Position numbers and translations under genes: made by a program. From the NCBI GenBank assembly GCA_015063385.1, contig SVUG01000003.1:1-64000 (forward strand): a stretch of DNA of 64,000 bases, written 5' to 3'. The DNA comes from Oscillospiraceae bacterium (GTDB lineage Bacteria; Bacillota; Clostridia; Oscillospirales; CAG-272). Positions within the stretch are counted from its first letter, which is position 1; every line of letters begins with the position of its first letter. Shown in pieces: positions 1 through 6,846 of this stretch. The notes below the pieces were generated by a model that was given only the letters and a program-made list of their open reading frames with translations, searched no databases and was not told the DNA's origin.

Positions 1-1
1 G

Positions 2-73
2 TTAAAGCAAGACAAAGAAAGTGATCAAATAGCAATGTTTGACCCACGGGACCCATTTATGGGTGGTAAGTAA
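2..73 (+). CDS. C-terminal tail of an unidentified protein (partial)
   Basis: Frame 2 is open from the window edge and ends at TAA, encoding a short hydrophilic tail that finishes DPRDPFMGGK. The gene starts outside the window, so no family can be assigned. It is followed by about 80 bases without a gene and a GC hairpin. A mobile-element gene is possible but nothing visible shows it. Confidence 0.35.
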   Translation, partial: LKQDKESDQIAMFDPRDPFMGGK

Positions 74-154
74 CGATTGCATGGCTGGCAGGCCAATCTG
101 AAACGCACTTGTACGTCGCCAGTAGTGGTTAGGGCTATGCCCGAAAATGAAATA

Positions 155-173
155 CCCCCCGTTTTACGGGGGG
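155..173 (+). terminator. GC-rich hairpin upstream of the XRE gene
   Basis: Perfect stem CCCCCCGT/ACGGGGGG with a two-base loop. The following tract (ATATTTATT) is only weakly T-rich, so it is a moderate terminator for the upstream gene, or a structured leader for the XRE gene that starts 24 bases later. Confidence 0.5.
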
Positions 174-196
174 ATATTTATTAAGTGAGGGAGGCA

Positions 197-394
197 ATGT
201 TTATTTATAGGCGAGTTCGCGATTTGCGCGAGGATAAGGATAAAACGCAAAAGGAAATTGCCGAGCTTCTCAATATGCAGACTACCGTATATCAACGATA
301 CGAGCGCGGTGAGCGCGAGCTGCCGCTTTGGGCTGCGATTAAGCTGGCAGAGTATTACGGAGTCACGCTGGATTATCTTGTCGGCAGAGAATAA
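197..394 (+). CDS. Small XRE-family helix-turn-helix regulator
   Basis: A 65-residue protein that is almost entirely one Cro/C1-type helix-turn-helix (HTH_3). It contains the TQKEIAELLNMQ recognition region, the YQRYERGER helix and the conserved end YYGVTLDYLVGRE. It has no sensor or effector domain, so it is probably a stand-alone DNA-binding repressor. The track begins at a GTG at 185, but ATG 197 is preceded by GAGGG at a workable distance and matches the usual start of this family. A strong bidirectional terminator follows immediately. Its target is unknown. Confidence 0.85.
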   Translation: MFIYRRVRDLREDKDKTQKEIAELLNMQTTVYQRYERGERELPLWAAIKLAEYYGVTLDYLVGRE

Positions 395-402
395 GTAAAA
401 AT

Positions 403-433
403 AAAAAATGGATGCTTTGGGCATCCATTTTTT
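403..433. terminator. Bidirectional terminator between the XRE gene and the DUF6320 gene
   Basis: AAAAAATGGATGC, a five-base loop, then GCATCCATTTTTT. The stem is perfect with an A-tract on one side and a T-tract on the other, so it serves both convergent genes. Confidence 0.85.
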
Positions 434-434
434 A

Positions 435-1127
435 TTAAAAGAACAGCTTTCTTTCCATAAGCTCGCGTGCGGTGCGATTGATTCCGAGATATATCAGCGC
501 GCCACCGATAAGCATCAGGGCAATGAGCGGATAGAACGACCAGCCGATGAAATCAACCTTAAAGGTTATGTCAACGAGGAATTCAATAAGCAGCATAAGT
601 GCGCCGAACGCCATAATTCCACCACCGAAAATATAAAGCCTTCCTCGGTTGAGATAATAAGTAAGCGTCACTATAGCACATACAATCAGTGCCACCGCGC
701 CCGTCACGGGCAGGGCAAAGCTTAAAAACCAATTTCCGCCCGTTGCGAAATTGATATAAAAAAGATAAAGAGCTATTGCAGCAAAATTACAGGGTGTGAA
801 AATGACGGGATTAGGTTTTTTGAACCAGAGGGGCAGGGCGAACATAACGTATCCGACAATCAAGCCACCAAGCGCGAGACCGAACCAGCTAATTTCATCG
901 TCGCGTCGTAAGTCGGCAAAGAAGCATATAAGAGTCGGAATCAGATAAAGTATCAGCACGAGTCCACAGAACGCCTTAGAGTTCTTTTGCGGCCTTGGAA
1001 TACGTCCCTCGGGATAGATAGGGGGCACATCATCCTGCTTCAAGTCTGGGTGATATACCACAGTGTCGCAAAGCGGACATATTTTCTCGGTATCAGCAAG
1101 CTTGACACCGCATTTTACACAATACAT
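435..1127 (-). CDS. DUF6320-type zinc-ribbon membrane protein
   Basis: 230 residues. The N-terminus is a zinc ribbon (CVKCGVKLADTEKICPLC, two CxxC pairs), followed by a Pro-rich linker and about six or seven hydrophobic helices from residue ~55 to ~215. The architecture matches the DUF6320 family as I know it. Its ATG lies three bases after the stop of the acyltransferase-like gene upstream on the same strand, so the two are co-transcribed and may be translationally coupled. The biochemical role is unknown. The partner suggests lipid or alcohol acylation at the membrane, which is inference from context. Confidence 0.75.
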   Translation of the reverse strand: MYCVKCGVKLADTEKICPLCDTVVYHPDLKQDDVPPIYPEGRIPRPQKNSKAFCGLVLILYLIPTLICFFADLRRDDEISWFGLALGGLIVGYVMFALPLWFKKPNPVIFTPCNFAAIALYLFYINFATGGNWFLSFALPVTGAVALIVCAIVTLTYYLNRGRLYIFGGGIMAFGALMLLIEFLVDITFKVDFIGWSFYPLIALMLIGGALIYLGINRTARELMERKLFF

Positions 1128-1130
1128 AGG

Positions 1131-2432
1131 TTATACCTCAACGTTTTTATTGCTCTCAACCGTAGCCGAGAGTCCCATATCTCTCATAACCGCGAAGAAA
1201 TGCCTCTCAAGCTCGCTCTCGCGGATATTGCGGATAAAGTTAATATAAATTGTATCACCAAACGACAGCATACCGCAGTTATAGGGGGCGGCAGCCTGTA
1301 CTCCGAGAATGAAATCCATTCTCTCAATATAAGGATACATAATTTCAGGCAGCTGAATTTTGCCAAGATTAGAGAGCGAAAGGCAGGATTTGATTTCGCC
1401 TGTCGCATCGAACACCGCCTTCATAACAAGGTTCTTAAGCGGCAGCGGAATAAGTCTGACCAGTGGATTTTTTTCATCATTGACGTTAGTGGTAATTACC
1501 GTCTGCATATGCTTCGGCGTAATTTCGCTACCCATTTTATGTATGATAATCTTACAAATCTCGTCGAAGGTGTATTCGCCAAGTCGCGGGTCAAGCTCGG
1601 GAATGGTATACATAGCAAAGTTGCGAAGCGTTTTGCTGGGGAACAGTGCGCGCAAATTTACGGGAATTAACAGCTTAATTCTCTTACGCTTTCTCCTTTC
1701 AGGCACCTTTTCCTTTTGGAGATTTTGCAACGCCTGCATCATAATTGCACTGAAAAGTACCGTTATGGAAATCCCGCGCTCGCGAGCCATAGCTAAGGCT
1801 TCGGCAACCGGCACTTTAAAGCAAGTCAGATGCAAAAATCCGTCGTGTCTTGGCTCGTTTGGCAGTCGCCAGGCATTCGTGTCCTTGCGGCTCGCGGATA
1901 CGCTGCCCGCATATTTTAAGAAGCTGTCCTCGAATTCCTCCTCAGCAGGTTGGTCGTGCCTGTCAAGAACACCGTGTTCGCAGGGAATAGAGATGCCGTG
2001 CTTTTGCTCAAGATATTCGGCGGTAAGGGTTTTGAGGAAAATCAACGCTCCCGTGCCGTCAGTCAGCGAGTGGAAGAGCTCCACCGCAATACGATTACGG
2101 TACACGATAACGCGCAGAGCGCAGCTTTCAAGCTCCTTATTGTTCATGAACGTCAAAGGATAACTCGCCTCGCAGCGTATATCCGGGGGCGACTCCACTT
2201 GCTCCAGATAATACCAGAACAAGCCCTTTTCAAGCCTTGCGACGATAGAGGGGAAGCGCTTCATCGTCACCTTGAGTGCCGAGCGCAGCACCGCTACGTC
2301 AACGTCCTCGCATAGTGTGACGGACTGGCGGTAAACGTTGCTCCAGTTTCTGCGTCTTGCAGCGGGATATATTTTAGCTGCATTATCAAGTCGCAGCCAG
2401 CGCAGCGACTTCTTTTTTTTCTTTTTAGCCAT
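1131..2432 (-). CDS. Condensation-domain / alcohol acetyltransferase-like protein
   Basis: 433 residues resembling the CoA-dependent acyltransferase superfamily (alcohol O-acetyltransferases, NRPS condensation domains). The catalytic motif HHxxxDG appears as FHSLTDG near residue 125, with the first His replaced by Phe and the second His plus Asp-Gly kept. The basic N-terminus (AKKKKKK) may help membrane association. I moved the start from the track's 2498 to ATG 2432, which has a strong GAGGAGGTGA ribosome binding site; the upstream extension has none. It is first in a two-gene operon with the DUF6320 protein. Substrates cannot be read from the sequence. Confidence 0.75.
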   Translation of the reverse strand: MAKKKKKKSLRWLRLDNAAKIYPAARRRNWSNVYRQSVTLCEDVDVAVLRSALKVTMKRFPSIVARLEKGLFWYYLEQVESPPDIRCEASYPLTFMNNKELESCALRVIVYRNRIAVELFHSLTDGTGALIFLKTLTAEYLEQKHGISIPCEHGVLDRHDQPAEEEFEDSFLKYAGSVSASRKDTNAWRLPNEPRHDGFLHLTCFKVPVAEALAMARERGISITVLFSAIMMQALQNLQKEKVPERRKRKRIKLLIPVNLRALFPSKTLRNFAMYTIPELDPRLGEYTFDEICKIIIHKMGSEITPKHMQTVITTNVNDEKNPLVRLIPLPLKNLVMKAVFDATGEIKSCLSLSNLGKIQLPEIMYPYIERMDFILGVQAAAPYNCGMLSFGDTIYINFIRNIRESELERHFFAVMRDMGLSATVESNKNVEV

Positions 2433-2469
2433 TCCGTCACCTCCTCGAAAAAAGTCGTTAATTTTATTT

Positions 2470-2498
2470 ATTATATCATAAACGCCCCAAAAAAGCAA
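2470..2498 (-). promoter_or_regulatory. Sigma-A promoter for the acyltransferase/DUF6320 operon
   Basis: On the minus strand TTGCTT, 17 bases, TATAAT, placing the start about 30 bases before the ribosome binding site. Confidence 0.7.
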
Positions 2499-2531
2499 TC
2501 CCCAAAGGACGAGATAATATTAGATAATAAA

Positions 2532-3536
2532 TTAATCAGATTTTCGCTTGTAAATTCTAAAAGCTCCGATTGCGATAAAAACTGCGCTTATAAGTAAGCA
2601 GACTATTAAAATGATAGCCTGAACATTGCCCTCTACGCATTGAGTCCAATCGCTGAAATCCACCTGATAGGAGCTATCGTTTGTTCCAAACAGCAAGTCT
2701 ATCATGAACTCAATAAAGTAATACGCAACTGCGCTGAGCGCCGTGCAAATACCGGCCTTGAGAAAGGGGTCAAGCTTAAAAGCGCAGATAACCGTAGAGA
2801 GAATCGCAGGCGCAAATGCATACAAGCTAATTAATATGGCGGAAACGATATTAAATGGATGCCATAAATGTACGTTCACTAACAGCAAAACGGTTAAAAC
2901 GCAGCTACCCGTAAATGAAATTATAAATTTATATCGAGCGAGTCTTGTGTTAGATAAAAGTATTGGCACGAACACAAGAACATAACCTATCAGAATACCG
3001 ATACAAGCAGTTAACAGCCAAGACAACCTCTCGGTGTATATAGCGCAGGTAAAAAGGAGCAGGCAAATCGAAAGATATGTCGAAGCAGCAAATGATATAA
3101 GTCTTTTGGACTCAAAGAATATGCTGATCGTAGGTACGAAGGTGTAAGCACAAATCAGCGCTGACAAGACGATGAAGAACCATGAGAGTGTATGATTTAC
3201 CGCAATATTGCAGATAAAGCACACGAGCAGTGCAACCGAATAAGAAATAGTTGGCACCCAGAACCACGCGCTGCGAATTGTTCTAAAGCTCCTAGCCTCC
3301 TTTTTAATCTTTTTTGCATCCTCGTCGGTTGAAGCGGTAATCAACTCGTGCTCGCTTATATCAAGTGCGCGGCAAATCTCCGAAATCATAGTGATGTCGG
3401 GGTAGGATACACCCCTCTCCCATTTGCTCACCGCCCCCTCTGTGACGAACAGCATTTCCGCTAAATCTCTTTGAGAATAATTTTTTTCTGTTCGTTTTTC
3501 TTTTATAAAAGCGCCGAAGCTTTTTTTGTCAGTCAT
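2532..3536 (-). CDS. XRE-family regulator with a multi-pass membrane domain
   Basis: 334 residues. Residues ~8-65 form a Cro/C1-type helix-turn-helix (YSQRDLAEMLFVTEGAVSKWERG). A short charged linker follows, then about eight hydrophobic segments from residue ~90 to the C-terminus. This one-component design (cytoplasmic DNA-binding domain tethered to a membrane domain) is common in Clostridia and usually senses envelope or small-molecule cues. No target gene is adjacent on the same strand. An imperfect palindrome overlapping its own promoter suggests autoregulation. The ATG has the ribosome binding site GGAGG. Confidence 0.85.
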   Translation of the reverse strand: MTDKKSFGAFIKEKRTEKNYSQRDLAEMLFVTEGAVSKWERGVSYPDITMISEICRALDISEHELITASTDEDAKKIKKEARSFRTIRSAWFWVPTISYSVALLVCFICNIAVNHTLSWFFIVLSALICAYTFVPTISIFFESKRLISFAASTYLSICLLLFTCAIYTERLSWLLTACIGILIGYVLVFVPILLSNTRLARYKFIISFTGSCVLTVLLLVNVHLWHPFNIVSAILISLYAFAPAILSTVICAFKLDPFLKAGICTALSAVAYYFIEFMIDLLFGTNDSSYQVDFSDWTQCVEGNVQAIILIVCLLISAVFIAIGAFRIYKRKSD

Positions 3537-3565
3537 TTGTTAAACCTCCAATAAGTACTATTTAT

Positions 3566-3609
3566 AATATAACAAAAAACGGCTTAAACTGTCAATAGAC
3601 TGTTAAGCC
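3566..3609 (-). promoter_or_regulatory. Promoter and palindromic operator of the XRE membrane regulator
   Basis: Minus-strand TTGACA, 18 bases, TATATT. The -35 box sits inside an imperfect inverted repeat at 3581-3609 (outer arms GGCTTAA / TTAAGCC), a plausible site for autorepression by the XRE protein. Confidence 0.6.
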
Positions 3610-3639
3610 ACCCGTGATTTAGTGTGAAAACATGTGTAT

Positions 3640-3993
3640 TGGCACCAACGTTGTTTGTCTACGGCAATATTTTTCGCTCGCCTTACGAAAGCGAGCTTTC
3701 GACGGCTGACGCTCAAATGTGCACCCGTATTCGCGCAGGAGTGTTTTAGTATACAATGTGCTGTTAGAACGTTAGCGTAAGCAGAGCGTGAAGGGCGAGC
3801 GGGTTCAGCTTCCAAGCCTTTTGTCATTTGCTCGTGGACTTCAGTCTACGAAGCCCGTCGCAAATGACCTACGGGAGTTTGCCATCGCGGTCAGAAATTT
3901 GTTTAGATTTTCAAGGTCCCGGTGTTTATATACTCGCTCTGGCAATTTTCTGCACCCGATTCGGCACGGAGTGCCGAGCGGGTTCGACTCCAC
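3640..3993. repeat. Gene-free region rich in short palindromes
   Basis: No convincing gene lies between 3610 and 4263; the track ORFs here overlap in several frames and have no ribosome binding sites. The stretch holds several short inverted repeats. CGAAAG/CTTTCG lies at ~3687. GTCATTTGC/GCAAATGAC (3823-3831 and 3860-3868) encloses a nested TCGTGGACT/AGTCTACGA hairpin. TCGGCAC-GGA-GTGCCGA spans 3961-3977. The phrase GAGCGGGTTC occurs twice (about 3796 and 3976). It looks like decayed palindromic repeat elements. Confidence 0.55.
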
Positions 3994-4058
3994 GGTCGGT
4001 CTCTCCAAAGAAAAAGAGGGCACACAAGGTGTCCTCTTTCTCTTTGGTGGAACCGACC
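3994..4058. repeat. Long imperfect hairpin (two 30-base arms)
   Basis: Arms 3994-4023 and 4029-4058 are complementary at 25 of 30 positions around a five-base loop, from GGTCGGT on the left to ACCGACC on the right. The inner part has runs of A and T like a bidirectional terminator. No gene ends close by, so it may be part of a palindromic element. A shorter perfect hairpin (GACTATA/TATAGTC) follows at 4084-4101. Confidence 0.6.
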
Positions 4059-4263
4059 CGTAACTGCTCATTCTCACGAAAAAGACTATATGGGTATAGT
4101 CGGCAAAAGGTCTATAATAACCACAATAATAAGTATAACTCTATGTATAATTGAAACTTATGCGAAAAAAATATAAGATTCAACAAAAGTTTTAAAAATG
4201 ATTTTGTAAAAATGAATGGTAGCGACCGGTATTATTATTCATTAATAAAAAACGACATATATA

Positions 4264-5067
4264 TTATTTTTTTTTGCTTGGCGTGATTAATATTCTCTCA
4301 AGTTTTTCTGCATGACTTTCTAAATTTGGAACATATCCGTAACGTAAAATCAAGCTGTATTTTTGAGTATCTTGAAAAATAACAAATTTAAATGTATAGT
4401 TTTCATTTACGGCTAAGTAAGTGTCCTTTTCTGAAAAAATGTTTGGATTATAATCATCGCAAATATTAAGAAACCTAATCTCGTTTTTTCTAAAAAGTCC
4501 TATAAACGCTTTGAATCCTTCAAGTGAAACCTTTACAATAATAACATTGATATCATATTTTCCTTCAGGCGTGTTTAAACTTGAACAGTCCTTTAATATT
4601 ACTATTTTTCCATTTACTTCCGCAATCTTATGCCTAATGGTATTTTCTTTTTCCTCACCAAGAATACTATTAGTACGAAGATAAACTATGAAATTGTTTA
4701 TTTGACTTGTTTCAGAATGAAACTCAACAAGTTTAACTATTCTGTTAATGTAAAAAGAAGCATTTGCATTTTCGTGAACCCAAATATTACCTTCATTATT
4801 GTACTTTCCAATTTCTGATAAAAAATAATGGTTGTCAACAGGAGTACTTGTTTCGGTTTTTATTTTTTGCATTTTTTCATTAAATTCTGTACGTTCTGTT
4901 TCTTTTTTGTTCTTTCTTAGGAGTGTTGATATGGTGATCCAACCAGAAAAAAACGCTATAAAACCACTTATGACTCGCAGTAAGTCAGCACCATCACTTA
5001 AAAAGAAAACAATTAAACTTATTATGAAAATAATTCTAGAATATTGATCGAACTTATCGTTATTCAT
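4264..5067 (-). CDS. Hypothetical membrane-anchored protein in AT-rich DNA
   Basis: 267 residues from the chosen ATG, which has AAGGAG nine bases upstream; the track's start at 5088 would place the ribosome binding site inside the gene. Two adjacent hydrophobic segments (IIFIISLIVFFLS and the next ~20 residues) are followed by a Lys/Glu-rich stretch and a ~190-residue soluble domain I do not recognise. The gene is clearly richer in A+T, with Asn/Lys/Ile-rich codon use, than its neighbours. It has its own promoter and no operon partner. These traits suggest recent acquisition. Confidence 0.7.
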   Translation of the reverse strand: MNNDKFDQYSRIIFIISLIVFFLSDGADLLRVISGFIAFFSGWITISTLLRKNKKETERTEFNEKMQKIKTETSTPVDNHYFLSEIGKYNNEGNIWVHENANASFYINRIVKLVEFHSETSQINNFIVYLRTNSILGEEKENTIRHKIAEVNGKIVILKDCSSLNTPEGKYDINVIIVKVSLEGFKAFIGLFRKNEIRFLNICDDYNPNIFSEKDTYLAVNENYTFKFVIFQDTQKYSLILRYGYVPNLESHAEKLERILITPSKKK

Positions 5068-5106
5068 CTCTATATTCTCCTTCATCAATTATTGACTATG
5101 CGATTT

Positions 5107-5135
5107 ATTATACCACATATTTTGCATTTTTTCAA
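5107..5135 (-). promoter_or_regulatory. Promoter of the AT-rich orphan gene
   Basis: Minus-strand TTGAAA, 17 bases, TATAAT, about 40 bases before the ATG at 5067. Confidence 0.65.
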
Positions 5136-5201
5136 TAGAATAATATCATTCGCAACCTTTCAAGAAAAATGTAAATTTTATCTCTCATTATTAATCAATT
5201 A

Positions 5202-5248
5202 GAAAAAACAAACACCCGCAAAGCAACTAAATATTACTATGCAGGTGT
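5202..5248 (-). terminator. Terminator downstream of tmRNA
   Basis: On the minus strand ACACCTGCA and TGCGGGTGT pair (one mismatch) around a ~19-base loop, followed by TTTGTTTTTT. It lies about 34 bases beyond the CCA end of the tmRNA. Confidence 0.7.
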
Positions 5249-5281
5249 CTTTTGTAATTTCTCTTTTTACGAGAGAATGAA

Positions 5282-5649
5282 TGGTGGAACCGACGGGAGT
5301 TGAACCCGTGTCCGAAAACCTCTTGATATGACCTTCTCCGTGGGCAGTCTTATCTACTGAAAATTCCCTCCGTGAGTGCCGATAGACAGGCTCTCACTTT
5401 AGTAGCACTTTGATGCCTGACAGATACAAGTGCGAAATCTCTGTTCAGGTTTACTACTAAATTTGACGCACGGCGTGGGTCGTAGTCCTCCCAGGCGGTA
5501 CGGGCGGCGCTTATGGCCGCGTCACAGCTTACGCTGCAAGAGCAACTTTATTGTTGTCGTTTATTTTTAAGTTTGGACAGTTTTACGGGATTACCCAGCC
5601 CGCCACGCTTATCATACCTCAAAATCCCCGTCGAAACCCTTACGGCCCC
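5282..5649 (-). ncRNA. ssrA: tmRNA (transfer-messenger RNA)
   Basis: About 368 nt. Read on the minus strand it starts GGGGCCG and ends CGGTTCC-A-CCA, which pair as the seven-base acceptor stem, including two G-U pairs. Next to the 3' end is a T arm, CGGGTTCAACTCCCG. Near the 5' end is the conserved GTTTCGACGGGGATTTT segment. The tag reading frame spans 5561-5529 and reads NDNNKVALAA then TAA, ending in the classic ALAA degradation signal. It rescues stalled ribosomes together with SmpB, which is not in this window. The gene is one-piece, not permuted. Confidence 0.97.
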
Positions 5650-5677
5650 ATAAGATTTATAATGGTTATAGAATGTA

Positions 5678-5836
5678 GAAAAGGCTCAGAAGCCTTTTCA
5701 CGGCTGAAAATCAGCCGTAGCAAAAAGCAAAGAATAGCTTTTTGCCACTATATCATTGCAACAGAAATCGACAAGTTTCTTTTTTGAAACTTGTTGGCAA
5801 ATCAAAGATTTGCCGTCGAAATTCACGAATTTCGAC
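5678..5836. repeat. Array of six consecutive perfect hairpins
   Basis: Six different perfect inverted repeats lie almost end to end. 5678-5699 has a 9-bp stem and 4-base loop. 5701-5717 is 7 bp with loop AAA. 5720-5745 is 9 bp. 5771-5794 is 9 bp. 5796-5814 is 8 bp with loop AAA. 5815-5836 is 10 bp with a 2-base loop. The stems differ in sequence, so this is repeated structure and not a repeated sequence. No gene is supported between 5650 and 5962. The array sits upstream of tmRNA and beyond the purC terminator. Confidence 0.8.
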
Positions 5837-5926
5837 TTTCGATTGTCGTTATCAGCGTAATGCACTGAAATTAGCTGCATATATATTATATCTCCAATAT
5901 GTAAAAAAGTCAACAGAAATATTTTG

Positions 5927-5955
5927 ACAAAAATCCCCCTGCTTTTGGCAGGGGG
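5927..5955 (-). terminator. purC terminator
   Basis: On the minus strand CCCCCTGC, five-base loop, GCAGGGGG, then ATTTTTGTC, directly after the purC stop. Confidence 0.85.
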
Positions 5956-5962
5956 AAAGGGC

Positions 5963-6661
5963 TTATCTATTGTTTATAATTTTGGTAAGCTCAATGGGGT
6001 CAACTATTTTGCCGTCCTTATATACTCTCATATTGCCCGATGCAATCTCGTCGATAAGAATGACCTCACCGTTATTGTAGCCAAACTCAAACTTTATATC
6101 CCAAAGGTCAAGACCGATGGACTTAAGGTCGTCTGCAACAATCTTGGTGATTTTGAGAGTCTGATCCTTGAGGCTCTTGAACATCTCCTCGGTCATAACC
6201 TTGAGTGCAACAAGGCCCTCACCGGTGACAAGCGGATCGCCCTTTTCGTCGTTTTTGAAGGTACATTCAACGTATCCGCCCTCAAGAGGAGTACCGTCCT
6301 TGATATACTCGCCGTATCTGCGGATGAAGCTACCGGTTGCAACGAGTCTGCAAATTACCTCAAGACCGCCGCCTCCAAGCTCCTTGCCGAAGCACTCAGC
6401 GGGGAGAACCTCCATAGTAGCGTTCTCAATATCTGCGCTGACGTAGTGCGTCTTGATGCCTGCCGCCTTCAGAAGCTCGAAATAATGCACGGATGTCTGA
6501 AGGTTTGCCTTGCCTATGCCCTCGATAGTGAGGCCAACTGCGTTTTCACCGGGATCGAATACTCCGTCCTTGCCGGTGCAGTCGTCCTTGAATTTAAGCA
6601 TTACGTTGCCGTTATCAAGAGCGTAAACGTCCTTTGTTTTACCCGAATAAGTCTTAACCAT
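5963..6661 (-). CDS. purC: Phosphoribosylaminoimidazole-succinocarboxamide synthase (SAICAR synthase)
   Basis: 232 residues, about the usual bacterial length. It ligates aspartate to CAIR using ATP, giving SAICAR in de novo purine synthesis. Typical features are the N-terminal [20 protein letters not shown] in the middle and the C-terminal metal/ATP segment KFEFGY...[11 protein letters not shown]. It is transcribed alone, 7 kb from and opposite to the main pur operon, from its own promoter with no riboswitch visible in the leader. Its ribosome binding site is GAAAGGAAAA. Confidence 0.95.
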   Translation of the reverse strand: MVKTYSGKTKDVYALDNGNVMLKFKDDCTGKDGVFDPGENAVGLTIEGIGKANLQTSVHYFELLKAAGIKTHYVSADIENATMEVLPAECFGKELGGGGLEVICRLVATGSFIRRYGEYIKDGTPLEGGYVECTFKNDEKGDPLVTGEGLVALKVMTEEMFKSLKDQTLKITKIVADDLKSIGLDLWDIKFEFGYNNGEVILIDEIASGNMRVYKDGKIVDPIELTKIINNR

Positions 6662-6698
6662 TTGAGTTTTCCTTTCGATTTTTGAAAAATACTTTTAC

Positions 6699-6727
6699 AT
6701 TTTAGCACATTTTTTTCCGCTTGTACA
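6699..6727 (-). promoter_or_regulatory. Candidate purC promoter
   Basis: Minus-strand TGTACA, 17 bases, TAAAAT. The -10 is good and the -35 is weak. Confidence 0.5.
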
Positions 6728-6788
6728 TAGGTTTTTGCAAAAAAAATAAAAAAATCGAAATTTCTTATTTTCTTAACACCGCGACACC

Positions 6789-6817
6789 TTGACAAGCGAT
6801 GGGAAAATTGTTAAAAT
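6789..6817 (+). promoter_or_regulatory. Promoter of the GH39-like gene
   Basis: TTGACA, 17 bases, TAAAAT, ending 30 bases before the ATG at 6847. It lies inside the track's longer ORF, which supports the later start. Confidence 0.75.
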
Positions 6818-6846
6818 TATTAAGTAATAAACAAAGGACGCACGTT

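Noticed and set aside
1-180. Insertion sequence or transposon end at the left edge
   Set aside because: Only 23 codons of an unidentified tail are visible; no inverted repeats or transposase motifs can be seen.
3950-4015. tRNA-like text (GGTTCGACTCC followed by TCTCTCC), reminiscent of a tRNA-Ser 3' half
   Set aside because: The T stem does not pair, there is no matching 5' acceptor or anticodon arm and no CCA. At best a relic, so not called as a tRNA.
5924-6685. 253-residue plus-strand ORF
   Set aside because: It is the antisense shadow of purC, which has clear family motifs, promoter and terminator.
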